Below, piece by piece: positions 21,575 to 33,910 of a DNA stretch of 64,000 bases. Positions within the stretch are counted from its first letter, which is position 1. The number at the start of each line of letters is the position of its first letter. Made by a program: the position numbers and the translations under genes. Source of the DNA: Mycosarcoma maydis (lineage: Eukaryota > Basidiomycota > Ustilaginomycetes > Ustilaginales); the NCBI RefSeq assembly GCF_000328475.2, contig NC_026480.1, forward strand, positions 1,364,001 through 1,428,000, written 5' to 3'. The notes beneath the pieces were generated by a model. That model searched no databases. It saw only the letters and a program-made list of their open reading frames with translations, and was not told the origin of the DNA.

Positions 21575-22944
21575 GGTGAAGATACGGTTGCTGTCAAGCG
21601 GAAAGTGAGACAGGAAAGGGCGATGTGACCAGTGTCAAGTATGAAGAAGAGCGTTCAACCGAGTTTTATGGAACGCGGTGGGGCGAGGAAGACTTGGGCT
21701 GCCCAGCTTCATGGAGATGTCAGTCTTGCGACCTGCCCGCCGTGGGCAAATGGCGGGGCAATCTCTCTTTTCCGCCGAACAAACCAACAAACCTTGCCGG
21801 CTACTGACGTGGATTCAATTGAGCATCGGGCAAGCTTCTTACATTTTGACCATACCAAAGACACAGAACAGTCGCGGTGGACGTACATCCACGAACGACA
21901 CAGCGAGGGGGAACGTGGACAGGGTCAACGACAGCATGCAAAGAGAAAGAGAGACAACTCACGACTCACGACTCAGGGTCCAAGCAACCCATTCGCCAGT
22001 CGTGAGTCGTCCGCCAAATCCAAATCTCACAAAGTCAAAATCGTCACGAGTATCGTGTATGGGGTTTGCTCGCGTTCGGGACAGATTTGTGAATTGGCCG
22101 TTGGGACGGAACGAGCGGATGAGCGGTCCGCATCGATTCAGCCCTTTGATCAGGCGTACAAACCGAGGTAGATCGTCGATCGGTCCGAGCACGCTGCGTG
22201 AAGATGCACGCGCGGCGGCATCGGCATTCAGCATGAGAGGATAGGAAGAGGATGAGGTTTAGGGAAGTGGGGGAAGGTGGCAGTGGCAGTGGCAGTGGCA
22301 GCTAAGCGAGCACAGAGGCAAGAGCAACAAAGCACGCTTCACAGATGCGGCTCGGCAGAAACGAGCGTGGGTCACGAGTCGTGAGGGTTGAGCACATGTC
22401 GATGCCAGCCGGTGAAGTGGAATCGTGAATGAATTCGCCGATCCAAATCGTGAATCGTGAATCATAGATCGTCGACCTCGTCGTGCGTGTCAACACCTTG
22501 CCCGCGGATGATTTTTAAGCCGCTTGAATCGTGGGGCGCTTTTCTGCACACTTGGTTCTCCGCTCTTGCTCCTGACACTTTGTTCAAGCCAACCGTGACT
22601 GCAGTGCCGTGACAACCGAAGCGGATCCCCACAAACCTGTCCATTTAGCCTCGCATCAGAATACAGGGTTTGAGTCGTGAGTTGGAGAAACATCTTCGTC
22701 TCAAGTCTCGCTCGCTGGTCACAAGTCAAGTCTATGCCTATCCATCCATTTGAGTTGACAAAACTCGCAAGTCACATTTCCTAACGTGGGTTATTATGGT
22801 ATGCTTGATTGTGACAAATCTTGACAATGGTATCCGTATGAGGAGATAAGACTCTGGCTAACAGACATGAGAAGGACGTTCATTACGACCATGCGGATCA
22901 GGCTGCACGTTGTGTTCGAAAAGGAACACTACGGTTTAGAGCGT
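21575..22944. other. Gene-free 1.4 kb with heptamer repeats and a GGCAGT microsatellite
   Basis: Upstream of the GH31 gene and downstream of the MFS gene. Holds an ACTCACG-type tandem (21957-21975), four GGCAGT units (22279-22301), AATCGTGAAT at 22421-22430 and a double copy at 22446-22462. Long frames at 21632-22244 overlap in two registers and show no protein features, so they are not called. Confidence 0.5.
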
Positions 22945-24725
22945 TCAATAGCTGTATCGGAAGTTGATGTTCTGCTTGTCGGTCAAGTCGAGGAAAGCCT
23001 GTGAGAGGTCGATCTCATCTTCTGCGTCCTCGGGGCGTCCCTTGAGAACATTGTTGGCGCGTCGCTTCTGGCGGTTCTGCTGCATGTAGTACATTCGCAG
23101 AGCCAAAAGGACGAGAATTGAGGCGACATAGCAACCAAGCTGCCCAATGAATGCCTGCCTGTAAAGCGGCTTATCCTTCGCCTGAAAGAGCTGAGGACCA
23201 GCTGAGTTTCCAATCGCCCAACCGGCAAAAGTCAAGGCTGTGACAACACCTCTCTTGGTTTGTCCGCCGACATTTCGGCTGAGCAGCGAGAAGGACAGTG
23301 TTGCCTGCGCCTGGAGGCAAATCGTCATGTAGAAGGCAAACAGCAGACCGCCGGCGTGCGACTTGTTGTTGGGCACGGTAAGAAAAAGAACGGCCGAGAT
23401 AATGTTGGGCACAGTGAAGAGCACCGCCGTCAGAATTGTCTGGTTCCACTTCTTGGCAACCCAAGCGGCGAGCAAAAGCACAAAGATCTGAAACGAGCCC
23501 TGAGCAAGACCCAGGAGATTCGTTTGAAGCACCGAAAAGCCAAGGTTGTCTTTGATGATGATATTTCCGTACGACCCCAAACCGCCAGTTGGGATCGTGT
23601 TGAGCAGGTTGATCAGGAAGAGACACCAAGCTTGAGGATCCTTAACGGCTTCCCAAACGTGCTCCAATTTAAACTTGCGGTTCTGCACTCCGGTCTGGTT
23701 CTCGCGAACTCGCTCGACAATCTTGACGCGGTCCTCCGCCGAGATCCCTCGAGCTTTCATTGGCGATGTGGGAAGGATGTAGACGATCGCGGCTCCCCAC
23801 AGAACGGTAAGCAAACCGAGCACAATGAACATGATTCTCCACGAAGCAAGCGCCGCACCCTGAATATGATAGAACGCGAAACCAAGCAGGCCTCCGAACA
23901 TAGCCTGCAGCCCATTGCAGCCTAGTAGTGATTCAACGTCGGGAAAAGAAACAGCAACGACGTCAGTATGATGCTCCCAAATGTGTTTGACCACTTGAAG
24001 TAACTTATTGCACCACGAGACCGATCACAAGGTTGCACGAAATGCCAAAGTAGCTTTGCTTAGGGGGGGTTAAAGTACTTACAGTACCACAGAGTAATTG
24101 TTCTAGCTTGTTCGTCCTTCTTGTACCAAATGGCCGAGAGAGCGACAAATGCAGGCTGGCAAACGCATTCGAAGCATCCAAGCAAGATTCGCAAGATCAG
24201 GATACCAGTAAAGTTGTGGCAGAGAGCGACAAAGCAGCACGATAGACCCCAGCTAAATACGCAGAAGCCGAGCCAACGGTTGATGGGAAGACGTTGGACC
24301 AGGTAGTTTTGCAATCCCTCTGTGCAGAGAATAGCGAGGTAGAGACACGTGAAGAGCCAGCTATACTCTTGGCCTTTGAGCTTGAGATCGTCGCGGATTC
24401 CCATGATGGCAGCAAACGAGAGAATCTGCTTGTCGAGACTCTGGCAGAAATACGTTCCGAGCATGATGGTAAGAACACGCTTGTCGATCAGGCGAAGCAG
24501 ACGCTTGTTCTCCTCGGGAGTGATGGTAATCGAAGCGTCGGTATACTTGAGCACTTCTTCATCCGCCTCTTCAACGATCGTGTTGGGAAGCACAGCTATA
24601 CTCTGAGAAGGCTTGCCGTTCAACACGCTCTCCTTATCCAGCATCGACGCATCAGTGGTGACCGACTCGACCATGCCGAGCTTGTGAGCTCCCTCAAGGT
24701 CGGGAGTCTGAGATTTTTCAGCCAT
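22945..24725 (-). CDS. MFS anion:cation symporter (Dal5/allantoate permease type)
   Basis: 539 residues from ATG 24725; exon 1 is 24725..24083, exon 2 23921..22945. The 161-nt intron (24082..23922) has donor GTAAGT, a TACTGAC branch site and acceptor CTAG, and rejoins WYC with CNGLQAMFGGLLGF in TM4-5 region. An acidic cytoplasmic N-terminus (about 75 residues) leads into TM1 (RVLTIMLGTYFCQSLDKQILSFA); loop 2-3 has the RLPINRWLG block of the ACS family. About 12 hydrophobic segments and an acidic C-terminal tail are seen. The family imports allantoate, nicotinate, vitamins, dipeptides or other organic anions; substrate unknown. Confidence 0.9.
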
Positions 24726-26656
24726 TGCGGGTGAAGACAAATCTGTGTGCGGGGTCAAAGAAGGAAAAGCCTGGTCGACAATGCCGCTCAATGCAGCAAC
24801 ACCTTTGGGGAGTGGGTTGAGGTCAGTGGGTGCGGCCGTTCGAATACAGGAGAGGGGGATGGTGTGGGGCTGAGATGGACACGATGCGGGGTGAATTCAT
24901 CAAGCGCCATAAGCTATATACATATCTTCACTGCCATCTCATACGCCACACTTGTTGAGCTCAATGGGGGTCTTGGTGTCAACGGGAAGTATTAGAACGG
25001 AATACCTACACAATATGCAAACATCGAGACCCCATGGAGAAGTCGCATTGTGATCCTTCCGCCTGCAACCGCGTAGTCTCGTCAAGACTTTGACCCCTCG
25101 TCTTCTGGCTGTCCACCCTTCACGATCGTCAAGCTTGGTACAATAACGACACAGTGCGTCTGCGAAGGTTTGCTTGCGTACAGTCATATTCACACCCCGC
25201 TGCCATTGTTTCTTGACTTCTGAATCGGCAGTTGAAGACACACAGAGAAGACGCTGAATTGACTCAAGGCAATAAATTCTTCCCCGCGCTCATGTTGTAA
25301 CTTCGTCGGAAGCGAAATGTTTGGGCTCGCTTGGAGTAAATTTGTGGGCCATCCGCAGTTCAGTGTAGCATAGACGGAACGGAACGGTCCGGTTTGCGAC
25401 CTGTGCGCAACGTCTATGTCGATGGCTGGACAAACGAAGAAAGAAACGGCAGGAAAAGAGGAGGGAACGGATGTTCGGTACGAGCCTGCATCGGTTTGAT
25501 TGCTGGGGAAACTGTGCTCGAGGCAAGGAGGCAGCTGTACGGACGTCTTTGAAGCGGATGTTTCCTCCTTTGCACGAGGAGCGAGGCTTTGTCGGTAATA
25601 GTCCCAGCGCTGGCAAACGCGGCGCAAGGGGATGCATTGACGAGGAACCACTAGTGATTGGGGCCCCAAGTCCAGATTGTTTGCGGTCAATTCAGAACAA
25701 CCGAGTGTGCGTACCCAACGACAATCTCGAACAAGTCATGCGATGAACGAATGCTTGGCGAAATGCAAGCGAGCACAGGTCGTGGGGGGAGACTTTTCGA
25801 AGAGACCGGCCAAATTTGGATGTTCGATAGAAACGCTTCCCGAGCGTCCTCTCACAGCGGGGTTAGGGACATCACTCGCTTCCTTGTCCATGGTAACATC
25901 AACTCGTGTGACAAGGCGCCTGCTGCCGATTACAACAAGTCGCTGACAAGTCGGATTCGTGATTTATTTGGTGTAAAAAAATGGAGCCGGTCGGGCATCT
26001 TCGGCGCGAAATTCACCGCTGGGCTAACAAGGTGAACGCCAGCATAACTTGTGCCTATTCAAGTCGTGAGCGGAGCGTCAAGTGCGAATAACGACTCCGA
26101 CCGGATTTGCCGCCTGGTGATAAGGCTCAGAACACGATGGCCAGTCACGAGTTTTGCCGCGACAATTGACCGGCTCGCAACCGTTGCGCACGACCCATGC
26201 GGCAGAACGGATCACCATCAATGGTGCTTGCTGTCCGACATCTCCCTCAAAGCAAAAACCCCTTGTGGCCAGTTAAATCTTGGTAACAAAGTACCAAAAA
26301 AAAAAAAGACAAAAAAACAATAAAGATTTGAGTCGGCTCAAATCACGAATAGACGGCCAAGTTCGGTCTCTCACTTCGCCGCATCTTGCTCTAACTTAAT
26401 TGAGTGCGTCCATGTCAGCGATGTGCAGACTGACATACGGACCTCACACACACGCGATACTAGAAAGGGCTGCCAGCATGAGTGCTAGGACAATTGTATG
26501 GCTGAAAGGAAGTGACGTCTAGAGTAGATTCGTCCTCACCTAATAAGTGGACGACGGCTTTACGGAGAGACATTCAGCAATTGTAGAGCACACGATACTC
26601 ATGGTGAAGCTCGGCGAGGCGAGACGGAGCATGAAGTCATAACGCAATCGATGCGC
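24726..26656. other. Gene-free 1.9 kb
   Basis: Upstream of the MFS gene, downstream of the invertase gene. Repeat cores at 25955-25964 and 26341-26350 and an A-rich run at 26297-26325. Overlapping short frames at 25190-26035 on both strands lack recognisable domains and are treated as chance. Confidence 0.45.
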
Positions 26657-28465
26657 TCACTTGTTGCACTTGGACCAAATCGAGTCAAGTGCAGTGACCT
26701 CGAGATCGACCAGCTTGATCTGGTTGTCACCAATCGAAACAGTCACCTTGGCAGGAATCTCGTCGTTGTCAAAGTAGAACACCGAGGTGCCGGCCAGTTC
26801 ACCGTCGTTGACAAACACCTCGATCACTGACCTGTCGACAACGGCCTGCAGCTTGATGTACTGATCCTTGCCAGCAGTGTCGAGATAGGCCGATGTCGGG
26901 AGAGGTCCGAGAACGTACTGGTCAGACCCGCCATCGGATGCAGAGGTGTAGTTGGCAGCGTAGCGGACAATACCCGAGGTCTTGTCGGTGAAGAACGGGT
27001 TCTCAGCGGCAAACGAGGGACCAGCACCTCGACGGTCGATGTAGGCAACAGCAGGCTCGCCCATCTGGATACCCGTCTTGACGCTCTGCTTGCCATCGCC
27101 AGCAAAAATCTCAAACGAGGCGATCGTGTTGTAAGTGATCTTGCTGCTGGCAGGCAGCTTGAACGTTGCCGTGATGTCGAACGCGCCCTTGCCCTTGAGG
27201 TGAACAGTCTTGTTGGTTGCGCTGTTGCCATTGTCAGATTTGTACAGGGTCTTGCTTCGGAGGGCAGACAGGTTGGCCGGCTTGTTGTTCAGGATCAGGT
27301 CGCCAAATTGGGGAGTCGGGCGATAGTACTTGAGCGTAAGCTCACGCGGCAGACTCTGGATCGAACGGAAGGGCGAAGTGGGCACCTGGTTGGTGTACTG
27401 CCAGTTGTTAGCCCAGGCAATGGCATAGGCCTTCTTTCCAGGGCTGTTGTTCCAGCTGCTGAAAGCATAGAAATCCTTACTAAAGTCCATAGTCCTTACA
27501 GCATTGTCGCGAGGGGTGAACTTGGAGCCATCCCAGTCGCCAACCCAGTATTGTACGAAAGATCCGCCCACGAGAGCACCAGGATTGATCGAGATGGCCA
27601 AAACGTACATCATCTTGCCGTCATCGGGCCCTCCCTCGATCGGCACCTGGAAGAGGTCGGGACATTCGTACTGGTAGCCGAGGATACCGGACGACTGGAA
27701 GCGGCTCACCTCGGTCCAATCCTTCAGGTTAGGCGAGGAGTAGAAGACTATGCCAAACTCCTGCGAGAGCGCCAGGGCAACAATCCAACGCGACGACTTT
27801 TCGTCCCAAAAGGCCTTGGGGTCACGGAACTGGGTTTGGTTGCGCGAGATGACGGCTTCGGGATACTTGGTAAAGTGGACACCGTCCGACGAGTAGGCGA
27901 GGTGCTGCGTCTGCGAAGTTGGCGTGTTGAGCGTATAAAAGGCCACGATGCGCTGATCCTTGGGTGTCGACTCGTTGAAAAAGCCACTGGTGTTTTCAAA
28001 GTCGATGACTGCATTACCACTAAAGATTCCCTCGCCCTCCTTTTCAGGAGCGATGGCGATGGGCAAATTCTCCCAGTGGTACAGGTCGGTCGAGACGGCA
28101 TGACCCCAGTGCTGGTTGCCGGCAACGTTTTCGGTGGGATTGTACTGATAAAAGAGGTGCCACTTTCCATTGCTGTAGACGAGACCGTTGGGATCGTTCA
28201 TGAAGTTGACCGTGGGTGAAAAGTGGATCTGAGGCCGGACAGGCTCGGTGTAGAGAGCCGGCTGGTAGCCGGCTAGCGAGCTGCCGTTCGAATTGAGGCA
28301 CTGTCCTTTGCCGAGAGCTCTGGCATCGTGCTGAGCTGAGTCATAATTCATTCTAGGGTAGACGAGGTCGGCCTCCCGAAAGTCGAAAGGGTCGATAGTC
28401 GAGGGAGCGGCCGAGACAAACGTGGCGAAAGTCGCCAGCGCGGCACCAACCAAGATGGACTTCAT
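26657..28465 (-). CDS. SUC2: Secreted invertase (beta-fructofuranosidase), GH32
   Basis: 602 residues from ATG 28465, chosen because it begins a clear signal peptide (MKSILVGAALATFATFVSAA, cleavage near residue 20). Upstream in-frame sequence has no hydrophobic start. GH32 signatures are all present: NDPNG with nucleophile Asp91, the RDP block at 214-216 (transition-state stabiliser), and ECPD with acid/base Glu267. A C-terminal beta-sandwich follows, including SVIEVFVNDG. Several N-glycosylation sites. The enzyme hydrolyses apoplastic sucrose to glucose and fructose, relevant to a plant-associated fungus. Confidence 0.95.
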   Translation of the reverse strand: MKSILVGAALATFATFVSAAPSTIDPFDFREADLVYPRMNYDSAQHDARALGKGQCLNSNGSSLAGYQPALYTEPVRPQIHFSPTVNFMNDPNGLVYSNGKWHLFYQYNPTENVAGNQHWGHAVSTDLYHWENLPIAIAPEKEGEGIFSGNAVIDFENTSGFFNESTPKDQRIVAFYTLNTPTSQTQHLAYSSDGVHFTKYPEAVISRNQTQFRDPKAFWDEKSSRWIVALALSQEFGIVFYSSPNLKDWTEVSRFQSSGILGYQYECPDLFQVPIEGGPDDGKMMYVLAISINPGALVGGSFVQYWVGDWDGSKFTPRDNAVRTMDFSKDFYAFSSWNNSPGKKAYAIAWANNWQYTNQVPTSPFRSIQSLPRELTLKYYRPTPQFGDLILNNKPANLSALRSKTLYKSDNGNSATNKTVHLKGKGAFDITATFKLPASSKITYNTIASFEIFAGDGKQSVKTGIQMGEPAVAYIDRRGAGPSFAAENPFFTDKTSGIVRYAANYTSASDGGSDQYVLGPLPTSAYLDTAGKDQYIKLQAVVDRSVIEVFVNDGELAGTSVFYFDNDEIPAKVTVSIGDNQIKLVDLEVTALDSIWSKCNK

Positions 28466-31400
28466 GGCGAAAGAGTCTTGAAAGCAGATCACGTCGTTTT
28501 CGGGATCTGTGACAAGCAAGACGCAAGGGTCTATCGTGGCGGACTTTGAATAGATCTGCGGATCGTGGTGAAGGTTCACCAATAGTCTGTGTCGGAGTCT
28601 GAAAACGCTCACACCAAGACGTCACTCGTGATTCGACACCAAGATTCAGAGCCCGGTAATGGATGCGGCGTAGCCCAAGGAAGAGGAGCTCGACGTGGGG
28701 AATGGACGACGAGAAGTGTAGGAGCGTATAAGGGGAAGGAGAGGAATGACAGATGCAATGGCGTGGTTTTATAGGCAAAAATGGGATAAGTGTGTCGATC
28801 TCTGAAAGACCCCAGAGTCATTGATCGACCGAGACAAGGCCAGACACGGAGAATCGAATGCGCTAACACAGGTCTGAGCCACGCACAACGACGTGGGTTA
28901 AGCGAGACATACATGAATGTGGGTCAATCGCAGTCAAACCGTCGCACGAAGGCCCAACTTGCGTCTAGTGCAGTTGAGCCTTGCAGCTCTCGTTGACGCT
29001 GCACACAAGCACGCCCACTACGGTCGAAACACTATAGGTCTCCGTATAGCGATAAAGTGGGCGGGAGGACCTGTGGGGCTAGCGCTATCGCTCCAGTGAG
29101 AGCCAATTGTGGTGCAACATGAAGCGCCGGCGTGGCAGTCTCTAGGAAGGCGTTGTGCCGCGTCAAGAGAGACTACAACCTCACAGGGCCACAGCCGGTA
29201 TGAGAGGAATGATATTCAGTAATCATCAAGGAGGCTGAATCTACAAGTGCGCCATTAGACTCGGCCATCGCCCAACTTGAGCTGCCAAGACGGGTTGCAC
29301 GCACGGCTTTGCAACCCGCGTTGATGAGTTCAGTCAAGACTTCGATATAATTCGGCCACCTTCCCGGTAAACGAGCTTAAGACAAGGGAATGGCGGTGGG
29401 GGAGGAGAAGAACGGCGGCATCAATTGCTCCGAAGATTGGTTGCCGACATGGCAGCGGAAGATTTCGCCATCCTTGTTGTTTGAGTTACCGTAAAGAGAT
29501 CCGAACAACTCAGCGTTACAGGCATACGTAGGGCAGAGGATAGAGGGAGAGCCAGAGCCAGAGCCAGAGCACGCAGCTTGGCATGGCTCGGGACGAAATC
29601 TGCCAGCAATCAGCAATGCCAATTACGAATGGAAAATGCCCGTTTCTAACTATTCGCGATTAATAAAACCGGCAAAGCAAAAAAGTTGCAGGTGGAGGCG
29701 GGGGAAAGTCACGAGTAGGGAACATGCTGATGATGACTTGCTGCGCTTACTCTCGATGCCGTAGACGAGGGAGAGAGCTTAACTGAGAGCATATTGGAGC
29801 GAAAATGCTCCGTGCTTGCAGCTCGCCTAAATTCAAGTTTGCACTTCCTGTCGTCGACGAGGCGCAGCGATCGTACTGACACCCTCCCAACAGCTATGCT
29901 TTGCGCTTTGCCACAAAAGCTGCAAATCGGCAATTTCGGGCCAAACTGGTGCCAAGTGAGTGCACCCTCTGCAAAGCGGAATAAGTGCTCTTCGGCCTCT
30001 TTCTGATGGACCGATCGACATCATGGAGCAGGAAAGACATCTCGCTCGACAATCGGATGCCCGTCGTTCAGCGAGCATCACGAATGGCAGGTTTGGACGT
30101 GGGCGGTGGTTTGGTGCGAGATAATCGGCTTATTAAATCCAAGCGAATGTTGATCGTAAGGTCAACATCGCACAACTCGAGCACAACTTGAGTCTGCGTA
30201 CGCCGATTGGATTATTCAATGGCCGTGTTCCGAGATCGAGAGAACCCATTCACGATTGTGGTGGGTTAAGACTAGATTGGCGCATTGCAGGCCATGCATT
30301 GACCGGACTAGCCCTAACTGAACCACTTCCTCCGTAAGAGGGAGGTGCTAGGAGCGTAGAATGTCGGCTTCAAAATCATGGACGACGCCGACGTCAGAGG
30401 TTCGACAGACATCGTTCCGCTTGCGAGCGTGTGCGCAGCTACAGCTTCAATATGTGAGCATCGAGTTGAGAATGAACTGTTCATGGGCACAACATCCTGC
30501 GGCGGGTGGAGTGCCTTTCTGTTGATTCTGTTCTGCGCATTGCCCCCACAAGCTCTGCAGGTGGAAGCAATCGAGCTGATGAGCCCTATCATTCCTCTCC
30601 TTGTCGGCATCTCGTGATAGAACAACCTTGTCGTTGCTGGCGTCATCATCGACCCTCGCATGGATGCTGAAAGACACAGCACGGCTCTTCGGGTCGGCAT
30701 CCTGGATCGAATCGAGAGACGGCAGAAGCAGTCCATGTTCGCGCAGGTAGAGACTCGCTTGGCGACGACCAAGTTGCCAATGCCTGAAGGTTAGACTCGT
30801 GACTCGAACGATCCCTGCGATACGGAGAAGCAGCGGTCTTTGGAGTAAGATAAGCTGAATCTGCCGCGGGCGTTTATGTTGCTCGACTGCACAGAACTGC
30901 ATCGTTTAGGTACAGCCATCTGACTGGTCTCTGTGGCAACATCGACCCATTCTTGCTGCGCTGGGAAAGATACTCCGCCCACTACCGAGCGAGATCCGAC
31001 AACCCACCCTCTCATCTCTGCTTTGACTTCTCTCTCGGTTACCCACCCGCCGAGGAGAGTGATCAGGGCTGCAGCCCCAATGGTTCTCTGCGGATCAGAA
31101 GGTAAGAAGAAAGAAGTTGTCGTGAACACTCAACGTGCCCGTATTTTCTGCGACAACATTTCTCGTCGATTTCTTTTTGGATGGAAACCTAAAATTTGAC
31201 CCGAATTAGAGTTAACTACAGTAGCTTCAGGAGAAGGTTGGACCCCTTTCTGATCCTGAATTCACGATTCATGATTCACGATTGTCACACACAGCTTAAC
31301 GTGAGGCGAACAACATCTGTGACACGCGCAGGCTTAGTGCTTTCCGTCACTCGACATCATTCGTGATTGACACACTCACTCATTGCTGCAACACTGGAAG

Positions 31401-31552
31401 GGTTAGGCTGCCGATGTTGCTGCCCCTTTCCCCAAAACTCCTCACTTTTGCATGAACTGACTCAGCTCCAAGATGATGCGCTGTTGCTTAGCATAGCATC
31501 AAAACGGCTCATCCGATAAAGACAACCCGAAGATCCGCGAGGTTTCACCGTC
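28466..31552. other. Gene-free 3.1 kb between invertase and PXA genes
   Basis: Divergent region. Includes the invertase promoter, a GAGCCA microsatellite (29549-29570), and repeat cores at 30249-30258, 31260-31269, 31274-31283 and 31359-31368. Short frames around 30314-30902 on the minus strand overlap in two registers without domain features. Confidence 0.45.
28766..28773 (-). promoter_or_regulatory. Putative TATA box of the invertase gene
   Basis: TATAAAAC on the minus strand, about 300 bp upstream of the invertase start codon. The position fits a promoter with a 200-270 nt leader. The motif is seen directly; use is inference. Confidence 0.4.
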
Positions 31553-33910
31553 ATGCGTCGCGAGGCTCTCCGACGAAATGCGACGTCGCCTTCGCCTGAC
31601 GCTTCTCCCACGCCACCGGCCGTTGCCGCTCTTACTGCTCGAAAGGATGTTTCGCTATCCTTTGTAACATCGGCTCCGTTCCGGGACGTCGCTTCACCGA
31701 TGAGCGCTTCACATGCTTCGCTCAGCACAGATCCTGTCCACGCTACACTCTCACCGCGACCCATGTCTCCAGCTGCCTATCGCATTGATTCAGCCAACAC
31801 ACACAGCAACATTAAAGCCGCTCACGCTCCGAGTTGCCCACGTGACGCCGGAATCCATCATGTCAACAATGCGTCACAATCGATTTCGGCGACGCCATCG
31901 AGTTCCAGCACAAAACGTCTCTCTTCAACCTTTTCGACGGAGCCAAGCCGCACTGACAAAGCTGCAGAACGGGCGTTCTACCGTCGCATCCTTTTCCAAG
32001 ACCTTTCGGCTTCGACCGAGGCTCCATCCATCACAGACGATGCCGATCTGAATCACGAGATCTACCTATTGCTTGCTTACCTGCTGCGTGAGACGGTGCT
32101 TCCGTGGTACAGCAAGCTGACGCCTGACCGCGAGCTTCTGACCCAGATCACATTGATCATCACATCGATCATCAATACCGTGATCGAACGTCAGGCTGCA
32201 GGAAGCTCTGCTTCTGCGGTCTCATCGACCGCCTCGGAAAGCGATATCCACGCACCAAGGTCTGCTTCACATGCCGACCTGCCAAGAATTCATACTATGC
32301 TCTCGCGCGACATACCGCTCATTTTGCGGCAACACTGCTTAGACTTCAGACAGGCACAAGCCAAGGCTGAGAGTACATGGGCTCCTCTGGGTGCGCAATC
32401 GGCCTCGTCAGTGGCTTCGAACTCCCTATCTCAGGCTGATTCTGACGAACGATTGCGCCAACAGGTCTTGGAGCAATTGTCACCGTTTTATCAGGAAGCA
32501 TTCGATCCTTTGCCTAGTGCGACTCGGTCTGTATCAGCGTTGCAACTGGCTTTGCACTTTCAAGCAACGTCGCCGCATCCTGGTCTGAACCCTGCGACAG
32601 GTACGTTGGACGGAAAGATTGATCTCGCCTATCTACGGATTGCCGTGCTAAATCTGCTTTCATCGCTGCTGCCTGCTGATGAGTTTGCTCCGGATACGGA
32701 AAAGTTCATTGTTCGCGATGTGCTTGTGACGGTACTTCGAGGCGCTCTTGCTCGCTCGTTCCGGCCATGGTTTTTTGTGCAGAGCTTACACAAGGCGCTG
32801 GATGCAGCTGGCTGGCCGGCTGATCCTACACCTCCACCTGTCGAGTCGCACATCGACACGGATGATTCGGCTAGAGTTTTGGTCGACAGAAGTGCGGTTG
32901 CAGGTCGAGCTCCAACAGCAGTCTTACGCATGATCACTCGACTGCCAGCGATGCTTCTGCATGCTTGGACGCTCATCATCTTTACAGCCCTGCCGTTTCT
33001 TGTGCGCGCCTACCTGGATCTCTTCAACGTGCAGCGGGCCCGCAGGCGGCGCACACAACATCAGCCCAGGCCGGACAAAGTGTCGACCCTTCTACGCTCT
33101 TCTAGTGTTAAAGGTGGAATGTCATCTTCGCTGTCTACAGGCAGCTTCTTCGAACGCAAGATGCATGGCAGATATCCTTCGCACAGGTTCCATTCTAGCA
33201 ACGATGACACCATCACGGCGCAAGGTCACCTTTCGGCGAGCGATGTCAATTTCTCTGCGATGCTTGATCCGCACGACGTGGTGCAAGACGGAGCAAAGGA
33301 GGAGGGCAAACGAACAGTCGATGATCGAGATTTGGCACCCGACTACGTTGGCAATTGGCTTGATACTCTCGAGGAAGTGCTCCTTACCAACACACATGCA
33401 GTGTTGAGGGCACTTCTTGGTTTGATGAGGACGGCAGTGGTCACGAGCGGGCTAGCTGAATCGATGAACCGCATGCTGATGCGCAGAATCAACAGCGAGC
33501 TCAGAAATACGCAGAAGCTCAGCCAGATGGTACGCGAGCTTCGCAGGATTTTGCTGCCGGATGGACATCTTCCACCATCGGTTCCCGATCCCGACATAGA
33601 AACGCAAGAGACCGAGTGGATTCGTCTTCGGGCCCGACTGGTGTGTGCAACAGCTGGGCCGAACGAGAAGAGCCAAAAGGCCTTCGTGCCATGGCTCGTC
33701 AAGAGGATGCTGCTGGGAAGTGCAGACGACGGACTGAGTCGTGGCGATTCGGACGCAGGCCTCCAAGACATCCAGATTCAAGTGCAACGGCTCACGATGT
33801 GGCTAGAGCCCTTTTGCTCTCCGCAAGCCGCTGGTCCAAACACTCTGTTAGCAATCTTGCTATTTGAGCGAGTCGTTGCCGCCATATGCCCTGATTTGAC
33901 ACTTTCGTAG
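31553..33910 (+). CDS. PXA-domain protein (sorting-nexin-associated type)
   Basis: 785 residues, ATG 31553. The first about 140 residues are Ser/Thr/Pro/Ala-rich and probably disordered. The PXA domain begins near residue 140 (AERAFYRRILFQ), with the hallmark LREtVLPWYSKLTPDRELLTQITLIITSIINTVIER helix pair and the RDIPLILRQHCLDFRQAQ segment, and runs to about residue 410. A hydrophobic stretch (MLLHAWTLIIFTALPFLVRAYLDLF) near residue 475 suggests membrane association. The C-terminal helical part ends with an ILLFERVVAAICPDL block, reminiscent of nexin-C regions. No PX domain is visible. By analogy with fungal Pxa1/Mdm1-type proteins it may act in endosomal or ER-vacuole membrane contacts. Confidence 0.8.
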   Translation: MRREALRRNATSPSPDASPTPPAVAALTARKDVSLSFVTSAPFRDVASPMSASHASLSTDPVHATLSPRPMSPAAYRIDSANTHSNIKAAHAPSCPRDAGIHHVNNASQSISATPSSSSTKRLSSTFSTEPSRTDKAAERAFYRRILFQDLSASTEAPSITDDADLNHEIYLLLAYLLRETVLPWYSKLTPDRELLTQITLIITSIINTVIERQAAGSSASAVSSTASESDIHAPRSASHADLPRIHTMLSRDIPLILRQHCLDFRQAQAKAESTWAPLGAQSASSVASNSLSQADSDERLRQQVLEQLSPFYQEAFDPLPSATRSVSALQLALHFQATSPHPGLNPATGTLDGKIDLAYLRIAVLNLLSSLLPADEFAPDTEKFIVRDVLVTVLRGALARSFRPWFFVQSLHKALDAAGWPADPTPPPVESHIDTDDSARVLVDRSAVAGRAPTAVLRMITRLPAMLLHAWTLIIFTALPFLVRAYLDLFNVQRARRRRTQHQPRPDKVSTLLRSSSVKGGMSSSLSTGSFFERKMHGRYPSHRFHSSNDDTITAQGHLSASDVNFSAMLDPHDVVQDGAKEEGKRTVDDRDLAPDYVGNWLDTLEEVLLTNTHAVLRALLGLMRTAVVTSGLAESMNRMLMRRINSELRNTQKLSQMVRELRRILLPDGHLPPSVPDPDIETQETEWIRLRARLVCATAGPNEKSQKAFVPWLVKRMLLGSADDGLSRGDSDAGLQDIQIQVQRLTMWLEPFCSPQAAGPNTLLAILLFERVVAAICPDLTLS

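Noticed and set aside
21632..22244. Two overlapping + strand frames of about 180 codons
   Set aside because: Frames run through simple repeats and the heptamer tandem, giving low-complexity Arg/Ser-rich peptides only.
25190..26035. Frames of 90-166 codons on both strands
   Set aside because: Mutually overlapping, no recognisable features; region treated as intergenic.
30314..30902. Overlapping minus-strand frames of about 150 codons
   Set aside because: Two registers compete over the same DNA, neither with motifs or clear splice continuity.
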